From: VBDM01 sp035651815
GTDB lineage: Bacteria; Pseudomonadota; Gammaproteobacteria; Burkholderiales; SG8-39
Assembly (NCBI GenBank): GCA_035651815.1
Contig: DASRFB010000023.1
Span: 1-64,000 of the forward strand
Length of the DNA: 64,000 nucleotides
Direction of reading: 5' to 3'
Under the pieces are notes generated by a model, which did no database searches, was not told where the DNA came from, and saw only the letters and a list, made by a program, of their open reading frames with translations. Of the stretch, positions 50,282 to 60,640 are shown one piece after another. The position numbers and the translations under genes are program-made. Positions within the stretch are counted from its first letter, which is position 1. Every line of letters begins with the position of its first letter.

Positions 50282-51185
50282 CGAGATACGGTTTGAGCGC
50301 CGCGAACACGGTCGCGTTCACCGGCGCCTCGAGCCCAACCTCGCGCGCCATGCGCGCGACCGCGCCGCAGAGCCAGGGCGCCTCGAGCTTGCCGCCTGCC
50401 TCGAGGTCGTGCGCCATCGACGCCTTCATCTCGGCGGGCAGCGAATCCATGTGCTTCATGCGCGTCTCGATGAAGTCGTCGGCGAGCGGGATGCCGCGCG
50501 CGCGGGCGAGGGTCCAGGTCTCGCGCATCGCCTGCTCGAACAGGCGCCGCAGGTCCGGATCGGCCCGCACCACGCCGAGCGGCGCGCGCGCCACCGCGGT
50601 CGCGCTCGAGACCGCCACGAGGAAGGCGAATTTCTCCCAGATGTTGCGCACCACGTCCTCGGAGAGCTCGGCGTTGATGCCGGCCTTCTTGCAGGCGGCG
50701 AGCAGGCGCTCGGCGAGCGGACGCTGCTCGGCAAGGAGCGCACCGAACTGCAGGCGCTGCATCTGGCCGATATGCTCGACGACCCCGGGGGCGGAGATGC
50801 GCGAGGCGATGTACGCGGAGCCGCCCATGACCGGCCTCGTGCCCAGGATGCCGCGCAGCATCTCGATCGACTCGACGCCGTTCTGGAACGGAATGACCAC
50901 GCCGCCGTCGGCGAGGAGCGGCCGGATGCTCTCGGCGGCGGCCCGCGTGTCCCAGAGCTTCACCGCGAACAGCACCACGTCGACCGGGCCGATCTCCTCG
51001 GGTCGCTCGTAGACCTTCACCTTGAGCGTCGCGGAGCCGAGCGGGCTTTCGAGCCGGAGCCCTTTCTCCCGGATGGCCGCCAGATGGCGGCCGCGGGCAA
51101 GGAAGAACACCTCCTCGCCGGCCTGCTGCAGCCGGGCGCCGAAGTAGCCGCCGACGCCTCCGGTTCCAATGGCAGCAATTTTCAT
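50262..51185 (-). CDS. 2-dehydropantoate 2-reductase (PanE/ApbA family)
   Basis: A 307-residue NADPH reductase. The Rossmann motif GTGGVGGYFGARL is at residues 7-19, followed by VKLWDT with the catalytic-region Lys, and the C-terminal domain has NIWEKFAFLVAVSSATAV and SSMAHDLEAG-type residues (here KASMAHDLEAGGKLE). Several paralogues of this family in Burkholderiales are not pantothenate enzymes, so the symbol is withheld. Confidence 0.87.
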   Translation of the reverse strand: MKIAAIGTGGVGGYFGARLQQAGEEVFFLARGRHLAAIREKGLRLESPLGSATLKVKVYERPEEIGPVDVVLFAVKLWDTRAAAESIRPLLADGGVVIPFQNGVESIEMLRGILGTRPVMGGSAYIASRISAPGVVEHIGQMQRLQFGALLAEQRPLAERLLAACKKAGINAELSEDVVRNIWEKFAFLVAVSSATAVARAPLGVVRADPDLRRLFEQAMRETWTLARARGIPLADDFIETRMKHMDSLPAEMKASMAHDLEAGGKLEAPWLCGAVARMAREVGLEAPVNATVFAALKPYLDGKQNP

Positions 51186-51198
51186 AGGAAGAAAATCA

Positions 51199-51237
51199 GG
51201 GACGCACCACGATTATCGTGAAAACGTGGTGCGTCCC
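51199..51237. terminator. Long perfect hairpin after ahcY
   Basis: GGGACGCACCACG (51199-51211) and its exact complement (51225-51237) enclose 13 bases. It sits four bases past the ahcY stop and before the reductase start. On the leftward strand the hairpin is followed by TGATTTTC, a weak U-tract, so it may act as terminator. A 13-bp perfect palindrome of this sequence also looks like a REP-type repeat unit. Confidence 0.55.
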
Positions 51238-51241
51238 CATT

Positions 51242-52672
51242 TTAGTAACGGTAATGGTCGGACTTGTACGGACCTTCCTTCGGCAGCCCGACGTACTTCG
51301 CCTGCTCGTCGGTCATCTCGGTGAGCATGGCGCCGAGCTTCGCGAGCTGCAGGCGCGCGACTTTCTCGTCGAGCTTCTTCGGCAGGATGTAGACGCCGAC
51401 CGGGTACTTGGCGTTGTTGCCGTAGAGCTCGATCTGCGCGAGCACCTGGTTCGCGAACGAGGAGCTCATCACGTAGGACGGGTGCCCGGTGGCGCAGCCG
51501 AGGTTCACGAGGCGGCCCTCGGCGAGCAGGATGATGCGCTTGCCGTCGGGGAAGATGACGTGGTCGACCTGCGGCTTGATGTTCTCCCACTTGTATTGCT
51601 TCAGGGCCGCGACGTCGATCTCGTTGTCGAAGTGCCCGATGTTGCACACGATCGCCTGGTTCTTCATGCGCTTCATGTGCTCGTGCGTGATCACGTGGAA
51701 ATTGCCGGTCGCGCTGACGAATATGTCGGCCTTGTCGCAGGCGTAATCCATGGTCACGACGCGGTAGCCTTCCATCGCCGCCTGCAGCGCGCAGATCGGA
51801 TCGATCTCGGTGACCCAGACCTGCGCCGAGAGCGCGCGCAGCGCCTGCGCCGAGCCCTTGCCGACGTCGCCGTAGCCGGCGACCACCGCCACCTTGCCGG
51901 CGATCATCACGTCGGTGGCGCGCTTGATGCCGTCGACCAGCGACTCGCGGCAGCCGTACAGATTGTCGAACTTGGACTTCGTCACCGAATCGTTGACGTT
52001 GATCGCGGGAAACGCGAGCGCGCCTTCCTTCGCCATGCGGTAGAGGCGCTTGACGCCGGTCGTCGTCTCCTCGGTCACGCCGCGGATATGCCCGATGCGC
52101 GTCGAGTACCACTTCGGGTCCTTCGCCAGGCGCTTCTTGATCGCGGCGAAGAGCGCGGTTTCCTCCTCGCTCGAGGCATGCGCGATCGCCGAGGCGTCGG
52201 ACTCGGCCTGGGTCCCGAGGTGCAGGAGCAGCGTCGCGTCGCCGCCGTCGTCGAGGATCATGTTGGCGTAGGCCTGCTCGCCCTTGCCCGGCCACTCGAA
52301 GATGCGGTGCGTGTACTCCCAGTACTCGTCGAGCGACTCGCCCTTGTAGGCGAACACCGGCGTTCCCGACTTCGCGATCGCGGCGGCGGCGTGGTCCTGC
52401 GTCGAGTAGATGTTGCACGAGGCCCAGCGCACGTCCGCCCCGAGCGCCCTCAGCGTCTCGATGAGAACGGCGGTCTGGATGGTCATGTGCAGCGAGCCGG
52501 CGACGCGCGCGCCGCGCAGCGGCTGCGTTGCCGCGTATTCCTCGCGGATCGCCATCAGCCCCGGCATCTCGGTCTCGGCGATGGCGATCTCTTTTCGCCC
52601 CCAGTCGGCGAGCGAAAGATCGGCGACGCGATAATCGGCTGACTTCCCGGAGTGCAGTACGGCGCTCATCAC
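51242..52672 (-). CDS. ahcY: Adenosylhomocysteinase
   Basis: Removes S-adenosylhomocysteine formed by methyltransferases. 476 residues, tightly conserved: GSLHMTIQTAVLIETL, NVNDSVTKSKFDNLYG, the NAD motif AGYGDVGKGSAQALR, GHFDNEI and the C-terminal KSDHYRY. The ATG is preceded by a strong AGGAGG and by an SAH-type riboswitch, so it is switched on when its substrate accumulates. Confidence 0.97.
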   Translation of the reverse strand: MMSAVLHSGKSADYRVADLSLADWGRKEIAIAETEMPGLMAIREEYAATQPLRGARVAGSLHMTIQTAVLIETLRALGADVRWASCNIYSTQDHAAAAIAKSGTPVFAYKGESLDEYWEYTHRIFEWPGKGEQAYANMILDDGGDATLLLHLGTQAESDASAIAHASSEEETALFAAIKKRLAKDPKWYSTRIGHIRGVTEETTTGVKRLYRMAKEGALAFPAINVNDSVTKSKFDNLYGCRESLVDGIKRATDVMIAGKVAVVAGYGDVGKGSAQALRALSAQVWVTEIDPICALQAAMEGYRVVTMDYACDKADIFVSATGNFHVITHEHMKRMKNQAIVCNIGHFDNEIDVAALKQYKWENIKPQVDHVIFPDGKRIILLAEGRLVNLGCATGHPSYVMSSSFANQVLAQIELYGNNAKYPVGVYILPKKLDEKVARLQLAKLGAMLTEMTDEQAKYVGLPKEGPYKSDHYRY

Positions 52673-52692
52673 GCCCTCCTTTCTACAGAGTT

Positions 52693-52771
52693 CGTGAGCG
52701 CCGTTGCAGTGGTGATTCCCCGAGCCTGGCGGCCGGCGCTGGTCCCGGCTCGTTGCAACGCTCCTCGAGGA
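52693..52771 (-). ncRNA. SAH riboswitch upstream of ahcY
   Basis: Read leftward, the leader holds CCTCGAGGAGCGTTGCAAC, then GCCAGGCTCGGGG, then CAACGGCGCTCACG. These are the conserved blocks of the SAH riboswitch: GAGGAGCG..UGC pairs with the final GGCGCUC, and CCGAGCCUGGC-complement bases form the pseudoknot with the early CGAG. The class is known to raise expression of ahcY in response to S-adenosylhomocysteine, and it sits in the expected place about 21 bases before the start codon. Confidence 0.92.
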
Positions 52772-52813
52772 AGGTGAATTCTAGCGCACCTGTCGCGGCC
52801 GCCGCCAGCCGCA

Positions 52814-52845
52814 GAAAAACGAAAGCCCGGGTCGCGCCGGGCTTC
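52814..52845 (-). terminator. Rho-independent terminator of metK
   Basis: On the leftward strand AAGCCCGG (52844-52837) pairs with CCGGGCTT (52830-52823) across six bases and is followed by TCGTTTTTC. It begins about 20 bases after the metK stop, separating metK from the ahcY riboswitch. Confidence 0.8.
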
Positions 52846-52863
52846 CTCGGTGTCGCGAAAGCG

Positions 52864-54048
<1,185 letters not shown>

Positions 54049-54084
54049 GTTCGGGCGGCGTCGTAGGTAAATAAGAAGGGCGCC

Positions 54085-54113
54085 AGTGTAGCACGCAGGA
54101 TTCGCCCACCCAA
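54085..54113 (-). promoter_or_regulatory. Probable metK promoter
   Basis: -35 TTGGGT (54113-54108), 17 bases, -10 TACACT (54090-54085), giving a leader of about 30 bases before the metK ATG at 54048. No SAM riboswitch fold is evident in this short leader. Confidence 0.5.
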
Positions 54114-54145
54114 TCGGCCTACATCCCACTCCATCAGAACTACAA

Positions 54146-55000
54146 ATGTCGTCGTTGCTGCGGCTCGCCGCCCACTGCCCACTGCGGCTGCTGCACGCGC
54201 TGGGCGTGCTCGCCGGCTGGGCGGTCTACCTCGGCTCGTCGCGTTACCGGCGATATCTCGCGGAAAATCTGCGGGGCGCCGGCTTCGGCGCGTCCGCCGT
54301 GCGCCGGGCCGCGGTCGCCGAGAGCGGCAAGGCCGTGCTCGAGCTTCCGGCGGTGTGGCTGCGCCCGCTCGAAGCGGTCGCGCGTCTCGTGGTCGAGGAG
54401 CAAGGCTGGCATCACGTCGACGCCGCCCGCCGCTCGGGCAAGGGTCTCATCCTGCTCACGCCGCACCTCGGCTGCTGGGAGATCGCGGGTCAGTACATCG
54501 CGAGCCGGATCCCGCTCACGGTCATGTACAGCCCGCCCAAGCTCAAGGCGCTCGAGCCGTACATGGTCGCCGGTCGCAGCCGCCACAAGCTGAAGAGCGT
54601 GCCCGCCGATTTGCGCGGCGTGCGCGCGATGCTGAAAGCGCTCAAGCGCGGCGAGGCGATCGGCATGCTTCCGGATCAGGTGCCGGGAGTCGGCGAGGGC
54701 GAGTGGGTCGACTTCTTCGGCCGCCCGGCGTACACCATGGTGCTCGTGTCGCGCCTGGCCGAGCAGACCGACGCCCCCGTGCTGACGGTCTTCGCCGAGC
54801 GGCTGCCCGGCGGACGCGGCTACCGCTTCGTGGTCGAGCCGATGCTGCCGGCGCGGCCGCCGGAGTCGCCGGTGCGCGCGCTCAACCGCTCGCTCGAGCA
54901 GCTGATCCGCCGCCGGCCCGAGCAGTATCTCTGGTCGTACAACCGCTACAAGGTGCCCGCGGGCGCTCCCGAACCCGGGGCCGAGGCGGACGCGCCATGA
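54146..55000 (+). CDS. LpxL-family lysophospholipid/lipid A acyltransferase
   Basis: A 284-residue inner-membrane acyltransferase for lipid A secondary acylation. An N-terminal hydrophobic helix is followed by the catalytic H-x4-D/E motif HLGCWE (about 111-116), MYSPPKLKALE, and IGMLPDQVPGVGEG, a typical LpxL/LpxM block. It is the first of two overlapping relatives; the second starts on this stop codon. Confidence 0.92.
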   Translation: MSSLLRLAAHCPLRLLHALGVLAGWAVYLGSSRYRRYLAENLRGAGFGASAVRRAAVAESGKAVLELPAVWLRPLEAVARLVVEEQGWHHVDAARRSGKGLILLTPHLGCWEIAGQYIASRIPLTVMYSPPKLKALEPYMVAGRSRHKLKSVPADLRGVRAMLKALKRGEAIGMLPDQVPGVGEGEWVDFFGRPAYTMVLVSRLAEQTDAPVLTVFAERLPGGRGYRFVVEPMLPARPPESPVRALNRSLEQLIRRRPEQYLWSYNRYKVPAGAPEPGAEADAP

Positions 55001-55863
55001 TGCGCCTCGCGCTCGCGTTGATGTGGCTGCTGCACCTGCTCCCGCTCGGCGTGCTCGCCCGCATCGGCGACGGACTGGGCGTGCTGCTCTTCCCGCTCGC
55101 GCGCGAGCGCCGGCGCGTGTGCCTCGTCAACCTCGAGCGCTGCTTCCCGCGCATGCCGCCCGAGGAGCGCGTGCGCATCGCGCGGCGCCATTTCGGCGCG
55201 TTCGTGCGTAGCGTGCTCGAGCGCGGCATCCTGTGGTGGGCGCCGCGCGAGCGCATCGTGCGCCTGGTGCGCCTCGTCGGCCTGGACCACCTGCACGCGG
55301 CGAAGGACGCGCCCGTCCTGCTGCTCGCGCCGCATTTCGTGGGTCTCGACGCGGGGTGCACGCGCCTCACCTGCGAGATCGACATGGCGGGCATCTACGC
55401 GAAGCAGAAGGACCCGGTCTTCGATGCGATGCTCCTGCACGGCCGCACGCGCTTCGGCCGCCAGCGCGCGATCTCGCGCCAGGAGGGCGTGCGCGCCGCG
55501 ATCGCGGTGCTGAAGGAGCACGTGCCCTTCTACTATCTGCCCGACCAGGACTACGGTGCGCGCGAGAGCATCTTCGTCCCGTTCTTCGGCGTGCCGGCGG
55601 CGACCGTGACCGGCCTGTCGCGGCTCGCGAAGCTGGTCGGCGCGCGCGTGGTCCCGTGCGTCACGCGCATGCTCCCCGGGGGTGCCGGCTACGAGGTCAG
55701 GTGCTATCCGGCGTGGGAGAATTTTCCCGGCCCCGACCCGGAGGCCGACGCCCGCCGCATGAACGCCTTCATCGAGGAGCGCGTCCTCGAGGCGCCCGAG
55801 CAGTACTTCTGGACGCACAAGCGGTTCAAGACGCGCCCGCCCGGCGAGCCGCGCTGGTATTGA
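54997..55863 (+). CDS. LpxL-family lipid A acyltransferase, second copy
   Basis: A 288-residue relative of the preceding gene. The catalytic motif is HFVGLD (about 107-112), followed by GIYAKQKDPVFDAML, YYLPDQDYGARES and VPFFGVPAAT. One of the two probably adds lauroyl and the other myristoyl-type chains; which is which is not readable. ATG overlaps the upstream stop (ATGATG). Confidence 0.92.
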   Translation: MMRLALALMWLLHLLPLGVLARIGDGLGVLLFPLARERRRVCLVNLERCFPRMPPEERVRIARRHFGAFVRSVLERGILWWAPRERIVRLVRLVGLDHLHAAKDAPVLLLAPHFVGLDAGCTRLTCEIDMAGIYAKQKDPVFDAMLLHGRTRFGRQRAISRQEGVRAAIAVLKEHVPFYYLPDQDYGARESIFVPFFGVPAATVTGLSRLAKLVGARVVPCVTRMLPGGAGYEVRCYPAWENFPGPDPEADARRMNAFIEERVLEAPEQYFWTHKRFKTRPPGEPRWY

Positions 55864-55885
55864 GCGGACGCTTAGAATACCGGCC

Positions 55886-56725
55886 GTGAAGCTGAAGTTC
55901 GCGAAGATGCAGGGGCTGGGCAACGACTTCGTCGTGATCGACGGCGTGCGCCAGGCCGTCGGGATGACGCCGGCGCTCGCCCGGCGCCTCGCCGACCGGC
56001 ACTTCGGCGTCGGCTGCGATCAGGTGCTCCTCGTGGAGAAGCCCGGCTCGGCCGGCGCGGACTTCCGCTATCGTATATGGAACGCCGACGGCGGCGAGGT
56101 CGGCCAGTGCGGGAACGGCGCGCGCTGCTTCGTGCGCTTCGTGCGCGACCACGGGCTCTCGGACAAGCGCGAGCTGAAGGTCGAGACGTCCTCGGGCACG
56201 ATCGTTCCGCGGCTCGAGGCCGACGGCGAGGTGACGGTCGACATGGGGGCGCCGCGCTTCGACCCGGCGTCGATTCCGTTCCTGTCGCAATCGTCGGCGC
56301 CGGTGCAGCCGCTCGAGCTGCCGGCGGGTCGCACGGTGCAGATCACCGCGGTGTCGATGGGCAACCCGCACGCGGTGCAGCTCGTCGACGACGTCGATTC
56401 GGCGCCCGTCACGACCGAGGGTCCCGTCATCGAGACGCATCCGCGCTTCCCGGAGCGCGTGAACGCCGGATACATGCAGGTCCTCGGCCGCGATCGCGTG
56501 GCGCTGCGGGTGTGGGAGCGCGGCGCGGGAGAGACGCTCGCCTGCGGGACCGGCGCTTGCGCCGCCGTCGCGGCCGGCGTCCGGCGCGGGCTGCTCGACG
56601 CCCGGGTGCGCGTCGCGACGCGCGGCGGCGATTTGACGATCGAGTGGCGGGGCGGGGACAATCCCGTATGGATGACCGGACCGGCCGTGACCGTGTTCGA
56701 AGGGGAAATCAACGTTGAGACCTGA
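55886..56725 (+). CDS. dapF: Diaminopimelate epimerase
   Basis: Converts LL- to meso-diaminopimelate for lysine and peptidoglycan. 279 residues from GTG. The two catalytic cysteines are in GQCGNGARC (about 73) and ACGTGACA (about 217). The opening FAKMQGLGNDFVVID is diagnostic. Followed by DUF484 and xerC as in many proteobacteria. Confidence 0.96.
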   Translation: MKLKFAKMQGLGNDFVVIDGVRQAVGMTPALARRLADRHFGVGCDQVLLVEKPGSAGADFRYRIWNADGGEVGQCGNGARCFVRFVRDHGLSDKRELKVETSSGTIVPRLEADGEVTVDMGAPRFDPASIPFLSQSSAPVQPLELPAGRTVQITAVSMGNPHAVQLVDDVDSAPVTTEGPVIETHPRFPERVNAGYMQVLGRDRVALRVWERGAGETLACGTGACAAVAAGVRRGLLDARVRVATRGGDLTIEWRGGDNPVWMTGPAVTVFEGEINVET

Positions 56726-57362
56726 CGACATCGCGCGCTACCTGCAGGAGAACCCGGTCTTCTTCGAGCAGTACGCCGACCTGTTGTCCCAGATCTACAT
56801 CCCGCACCCGCACGGCGGCCGCGCGATACCGCTCTCCGAGCGGCAGGTGCTGACGCTGCGCGAGCGCGTCCGCGCGCTCGAGACGCGCCTCGGCGAGCTG
56901 CTCGAGCTCGGCGAGGAGAACGACGCGATCGGCGAGAAGATGCACCGGCTGTGCCTCGCGCTGCTCGCCGCACCGGACCTGCGCAGCCTGCTCGCGGCGC
57001 TCGACTACAACCTGCGCGAGGATTTCGCGGTTCCGCACGTCGCCCTGCGCGTCTGGCGCGAGGCGGCCGCGGGCGATCTCGCCGCGCTCGGCGGCGCGAG
57101 CGAGGACGCGAGGCGCCACGCCTCCGAGCTCACCCAGCCCTACTGCGGGCCGGCCGCGCACCCCGAGGTCGTCGCCTGGTTCGGCGAGGCGGCCGCGCAC
57201 GTGCGCTCGGTCGCGAGCATCCCGCTTCGCGACAAGGGCGAGTGCTTCGGCATGCTGGTCCTCGGCAGCGAGGACGTCTCGCGTTTCTACCCCGAGATGG
57301 GCACCGTCTATCTCAAGCGGCTCGGCGAGCTCGCGAGCGCGTCCCTGCTGCGCTTCCTCTAG
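56715..57362 (+). CDS. DUF484 (GAF-like) family protein
   Basis: A 215-residue protein. An N-terminal helical part begins DDIARYLQENPVFFEQYADLL, followed by a coiled-coil stretch rich in Glu and Leu (about 45-75), then a GAF-like domain. Always found between dapF and xerC in proteobacteria; function unknown. TTG 56715 is the only start that keeps the conserved N-terminus; it overlaps dapF by 11 bases. Confidence 0.9.
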   Translation: MRPDDIARYLQENPVFFEQYADLLSQIYIPHPHGGRAIPLSERQVLTLRERVRALETRLGELLELGEENDAIGEKMHRLCLALLAAPDLRSLLAALDYNLREDFAVPHVALRVWREAAAGDLAALGGASEDARRHASELTQPYCGPAAHPEVVAWFGEAAAHVRSVASIPLRDKGECFGMLVLGSEDVSRFYPEMGTVYLKRLGELASASLLRFL

Positions 57363-57364
57363 CG

Positions 57365-58285
57365 ATGGCGCGGCTGGCCGCGCCCGAGGGCGACCCGAAG
57401 CGCGAGCTGCTCGGGACGTTCCTGCGCTCGCTCGAATCCGAGCGCCGGCTGTCGCCGCACACGCGCTCGGGCTACGCGCGCGACATCGGGCGGCTGCTCG
57501 ACGAGATCGGCGACGCTCCGCTGGACCAGGTCTCGTCGCATCTCGTGCGTCGGACCGTGGCGCGTCTGCACGCGCAGGGGCTCTCGGGGAAGAGCCTGGC
57601 GCGGGCGCTGTCCGCCTGGCGGTCGTTCTTCGCCTGGCTCGCGCGGCACCGCGGCATCGGCGCGAATCCCTGCGCGGGCATCCGCGCCCCGAAAAGCGCG
57701 AAGGCGCTGCCGCGCGTGCTGTCTCCGGACCAGGCGGCGCTGCTGCTCGATCGCCGGCCCGAGGACGAATGGGAGACGCGCGACAAGGCGATGTTCGAGC
57801 TGTTCTATTCCTCGGGGCTGCGGCTCGCGGAGCTCGTGCGCCTCGACCTCGAAGATGCGCGCGAGGCGGTCGAGGCGGCCGAGCTCGTGGTCGTCGGCAA
57901 GGGCAACAAGTCGCGCCGGGTGCCCGTCGGCCGCAAGGCGATCGAGGCGCTGAACGCGTGGCTCGCGATCCGCCCGGTACGCGCGCGCGCGGCCGAGCGC
58001 GCCCTGTTTACGGGCGCGCGCGGGCGCCGCGTCGCGCCGCGCGTCGTGCAGCATCGGCTCTCTCGCTGGGCGCGCAAGCTCGGCATCGCGGCTCCGGTGC
58101 ACCCGCACGTGCTGCGGCACTCGTTCGCGTCGCACCTGCTGCAGTCGTCGGGCGATCTGCGCGCGGTCCAGGACCTGCTCGGCCACTCCAGCATCTCGAC
58201 CACGCAGGTCTATACGCACCTCGACTTCCAGCACCTGGCAAAGGCATACGATGCCGCGCACCCGCGCGCCAAGAGAAAGACCTGA
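57365..58285 (+). CDS. xerC: Site-specific tyrosine recombinase XerC
   Basis: Chromosome dimer resolution at dif, with XerD. 306 residues. SAM-like core-binding N-domain (about 15-100), then the catalytic domain with Arg (SGLRLAEL), Lys in a KGNKSR turn, His-x-x-Arg (HVLRHSFASH), His (LGHSSI) and Tyr (TQVYTHLD). Confidence 0.95.
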   Translation: MARLAAPEGDPKRELLGTFLRSLESERRLSPHTRSGYARDIGRLLDEIGDAPLDQVSSHLVRRTVARLHAQGLSGKSLARALSAWRSFFAWLARHRGIGANPCAGIRAPKSAKALPRVLSPDQAALLLDRRPEDEWETRDKAMFELFYSSGLRLAELVRLDLEDAREAVEAAELVVVGKGNKSRRVPVGRKAIEALNAWLAIRPVRARAAERALFTGARGRRVAPRVVQHRLSRWARKLGIAAPVHPHVLRHSFASHLLQSSGDLRAVQDLLGHSSISTTQVYTHLDFQHLAKAYDAAHPRAKRKT

Positions 58286-59474
58286 GCGCGCCGCAGGGAC
58301 GCTCGTACTCGAGCCCGGACGCGAGAAGTCGCTGCTGCGCCGCCATCCCTGGGTGTTCTCGGGGGCGGTCGAGCGCGCGGACCAGCCGGGGGACGCGGGC
58401 GAGACGGTGAAGCTCGTCGCGAGCGACGGACGCTTCCTCGCGTGGGGCGCCTTCAACCCCTCGTCGCAGATCCGCGCCCGCGTGTGGAGCTTCGAGGAAG
58501 GGCGGCCTCCGGGTCCCGATCTCATCCGGGAAAAGATCCGGGGGGCGCTCGCGTTGCGCCGCGCGCGCCTCGGCGCCGAGACCGACGCGCTTCGCCTCCT
58601 GCACGGCGAGTCCGACGGCCTGCCGGGCGTGATCGCCGACCGTTACGCCGGGACGCTCGTCGTGCAGCTGCTCTCGGCCGGAGCCGAGCGCTGGCGCTCG
58701 ACGCTCATCGAGCAGCTCGGCGAGCTCTCGGGATGCGAGCGCGTGTACGAGCGCTCGGACGCCGAGGCGCGCCAGCTCGAGGGTCTTCCGGCGCGCGACG
58801 CGTGGGTGAGCGGCGCGGCCGGCGAGTCGCTGGTCGAGATCCGCGAGCACGGGCTGCGCTACGCGGTCGATGTCGCCCACGGGCAGAAGACGGGCTTCTA
58901 CCTGGACCAGCGCGACAACCGCGCGCGCATGGGCGCGCTGTCGAGGGACCGCGAGGTCCTGAACTGCTTCTGCTACACGGGCGGATTCACGCTGTCGGCG
59001 CTCGCGGGCGGAGCACGCTCGGTGCTGTCGGTCGACAGCTCGGCCGCCGTGCTGCGCGCGGCGCAGGCGAACGCCGAGCGCAACGGCCTGGCCGCCGGCG
59101 CCCATTGGCTCCAGGGCGACGTGTTCCGCGTGCTGCGCGAGCTCAACGTCGAGCAGCGCCGGTTCGATCTCATCGTGCTCGATCCGCCGAAGTTCGCGCC
59201 GACGCCCAAGGACACCGAGCGCGCGGCGCGCGGGTACAAGGACATCAACCTGAACGCGCTGCGGCTGCTTCGGCCCGGCGGGCTGCTCATGACATTCTCG
59301 TGCTCGGGCGGCGTGTCGCCGGAGCTGTTCCAGAAGATCGTGGCGGGCGCCGCGGCCGACGCGCCCGCGTCGCTCCTCCTGCGCGAGCGGCGCTGGGCCG
59401 CGCCGGACCACCCGGTGCTCGTCGAGTTCCCCGAGGGCGAGTACCTGAAGGGCCTGCTGCTCGAGCGCCTATGA
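58251..59474 (+). CDS. 23S rRNA (cytosine-C5) methyltransferase, RlmI-like
   Basis: A 407-residue class I methyltransferase. N-terminal PUA domain with RRHPWVFSGAVE (about 30-41); the middle EEL-type domain has LHGESDGLPGVIADRY; the SAM site is VLNCFCYTGGFTLSAL and the catalytic DPPKFAP motif is at about 323. The start overlaps xerC by 35 bases. RlmI methylates C1962 of 23S rRNA in E. coli. Confidence 0.9.
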   Translation: MPRTRAPRERPERAAGTLVLEPGREKSLLRRHPWVFSGAVERADQPGDAGETVKLVASDGRFLAWGAFNPSSQIRARVWSFEEGRPPGPDLIREKIRGALALRRARLGAETDALRLLHGESDGLPGVIADRYAGTLVVQLLSAGAERWRSTLIEQLGELSGCERVYERSDAEARQLEGLPARDAWVSGAAGESLVEIREHGLRYAVDVAHGQKTGFYLDQRDNRARMGALSRDREVLNCFCYTGGFTLSALAGGARSVLSVDSSAAVLRAAQANAERNGLAAGAHWLQGDVFRVLRELNVEQRRFDLIVLDPPKFAPTPKDTERAARGYKDINLNALRLLRPGGLLMTFSCSGGVSPELFQKIVAGAAADAPASLLLRERRWAAPDHPVLVEFPEGEYLKGLLLERL

Positions 59475-59647
59475 CGGCGGTTGCGCCGCGCGAGGCGGCG
59501 TGGTCTAATGCGCGCTTTTTTCGGGGCTTCCGTTCCGGGCCGCCCCGGTCCCGGCTCTCGATGCGAGGCCGGAGCGGCTCCCGCGGTCCGCGGTGAACTC
59601 GCGCAACCCCTGACAGGTCACAAGCGGCGCGGAAGCTCCATATCGTC

Positions 59648-60640
59648 ATGGCCACCGAAGACAAGATGGTGCCGGTCACCATTCTCACGGGATTCCTCGG
59701 GAGCGGGAAGACGACGCTCATCAACCGGATCCTCAAGGAGCAGCACGGGCGCCGCATCGCCGTCATCGAGAACGAGTTCGGCGAAGCCGGCGTGGACAAC
59801 GAGATCCTGCTCGAGAACCAGGGCGAGCAGATCGTCGAGATGAACAACGGCTGCGTCTGCTGCACCGTGCGCGGCGACCTGATCCGGATCCTCGGCGAGC
59901 TGAAGGACCGGCGCGAGAGCGGCAAGCTCAGCTTCGAGCGCGTGATCATCGAGACGACCGGCATGGCCGACCCCGGCCCCGTGGCGCAGACATTCTTCGT
60001 CGACGAGCACATCGGCAACTATTACCTGCTCGACGGCGTCATCACGGTCGTCGACGCGAAGCACGGGCCGAAGCAGCTCGACGAGTTCCGCGAGGCGCAG
60101 GAGCAGGTCGGCTTCGCCGACCGCATCCTGCTCTCGAAGACCGACCTCGTGCCCGAGGACGAGCAGTCGCGCCTGCGCAAGCGCCTGGTGCAGATGAATC
60201 CGCGCGCGCCGATCAAGAACGTGAGCTTCGGCAACGCGCCGATCGACGAGATCCTCGACATCCGCGGCTTCAACCTGAACGCGATCCTCGAGCTCGATCC
60301 CGATTTCCTCGAGGACGACGAGCACGAGCACGACGAGCAGGTGAGCTCGTTCGTGTTCCGCTCGAACGAGCCCTTCGACGGGGTCAAGCTGGAGGAATTT
60401 CTCTCCGGCCTGATTCAGGTTTACGGTCCGAACATGCTACGCTACAAGGGTGTACTGTATCTAAAAGGCAACACGAACCGGGTAGTGTTCCAGGGCGTCC
60501 ACATGCTGATGGGCGGTGACGTCGGGCGACCGTGGGGCGGGGACGAGAAACGTTCGAGCACGCTGGTCTTCATCGGGAGGAATCTCCCGCAGGATCTCTT
60601 TATCAAGGGGTTGGAACAATGCCTGGAAGCAACGCAGTGA
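59648..60640 (+). CDS. CobW/COG0523-family GTPase (zinc-type metal chaperone)
   Basis: A 330-residue G3E GTPase: P-loop GFLGSGKTT (about 15-23), CxCC in NGCVCC, ETTGMADP, SKTD, an acidic His-containing insert (DEHEHDEQ) and the CobW C-terminal domain. It differs from the copy at 7000-7965 in the insert and in the SKTD motif. It overlaps dksA by 22 bases and lies just upstream of zinc-uptake genes, so zinc delivery is the likely job. The 173 bases before it hold no clear feature. Confidence 0.9.
   Translation: MATEDKMVPVTILTGFLGSGKTTLINRILKEQHGRRIAVIENEFGEAGVDNEILLENQGEQIVEMNNGCVCCTVRGDLIRILGELKDRRESGKLSFERVIIETTGMADPGPVAQTFFVDEHIGNYYLLDGVITVVDAKHGPKQLDEFREAQEQVGFADRILLSKTDLVPEDEQSRLRKRLVQMNPRAPIKNVSFGNAPIDEILDIRGFNLNAILELDPDFLEDDEHEHDEQVSSFVFRSNEPFDGVKLEEFLSGLIQVYGPNMLRYKGVLYLKGNTNRVVFQGVHMLMGGDVGRPWGGDEKRSSTLVFIGRNLPQDLFIKGLEQCLEATQ

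Noticed and set aside
54049..54145. SAM riboswitch before metK
   Set aside because: The leader after the predicted start is only about 30 bases and shows no conserved SAM-riboswitch block.
59475..59647. Zur-binding site upstream of the CobW gene
   Set aside because: The gap is GC-rich with no AT-rich palindrome resembling known Zur boxes.
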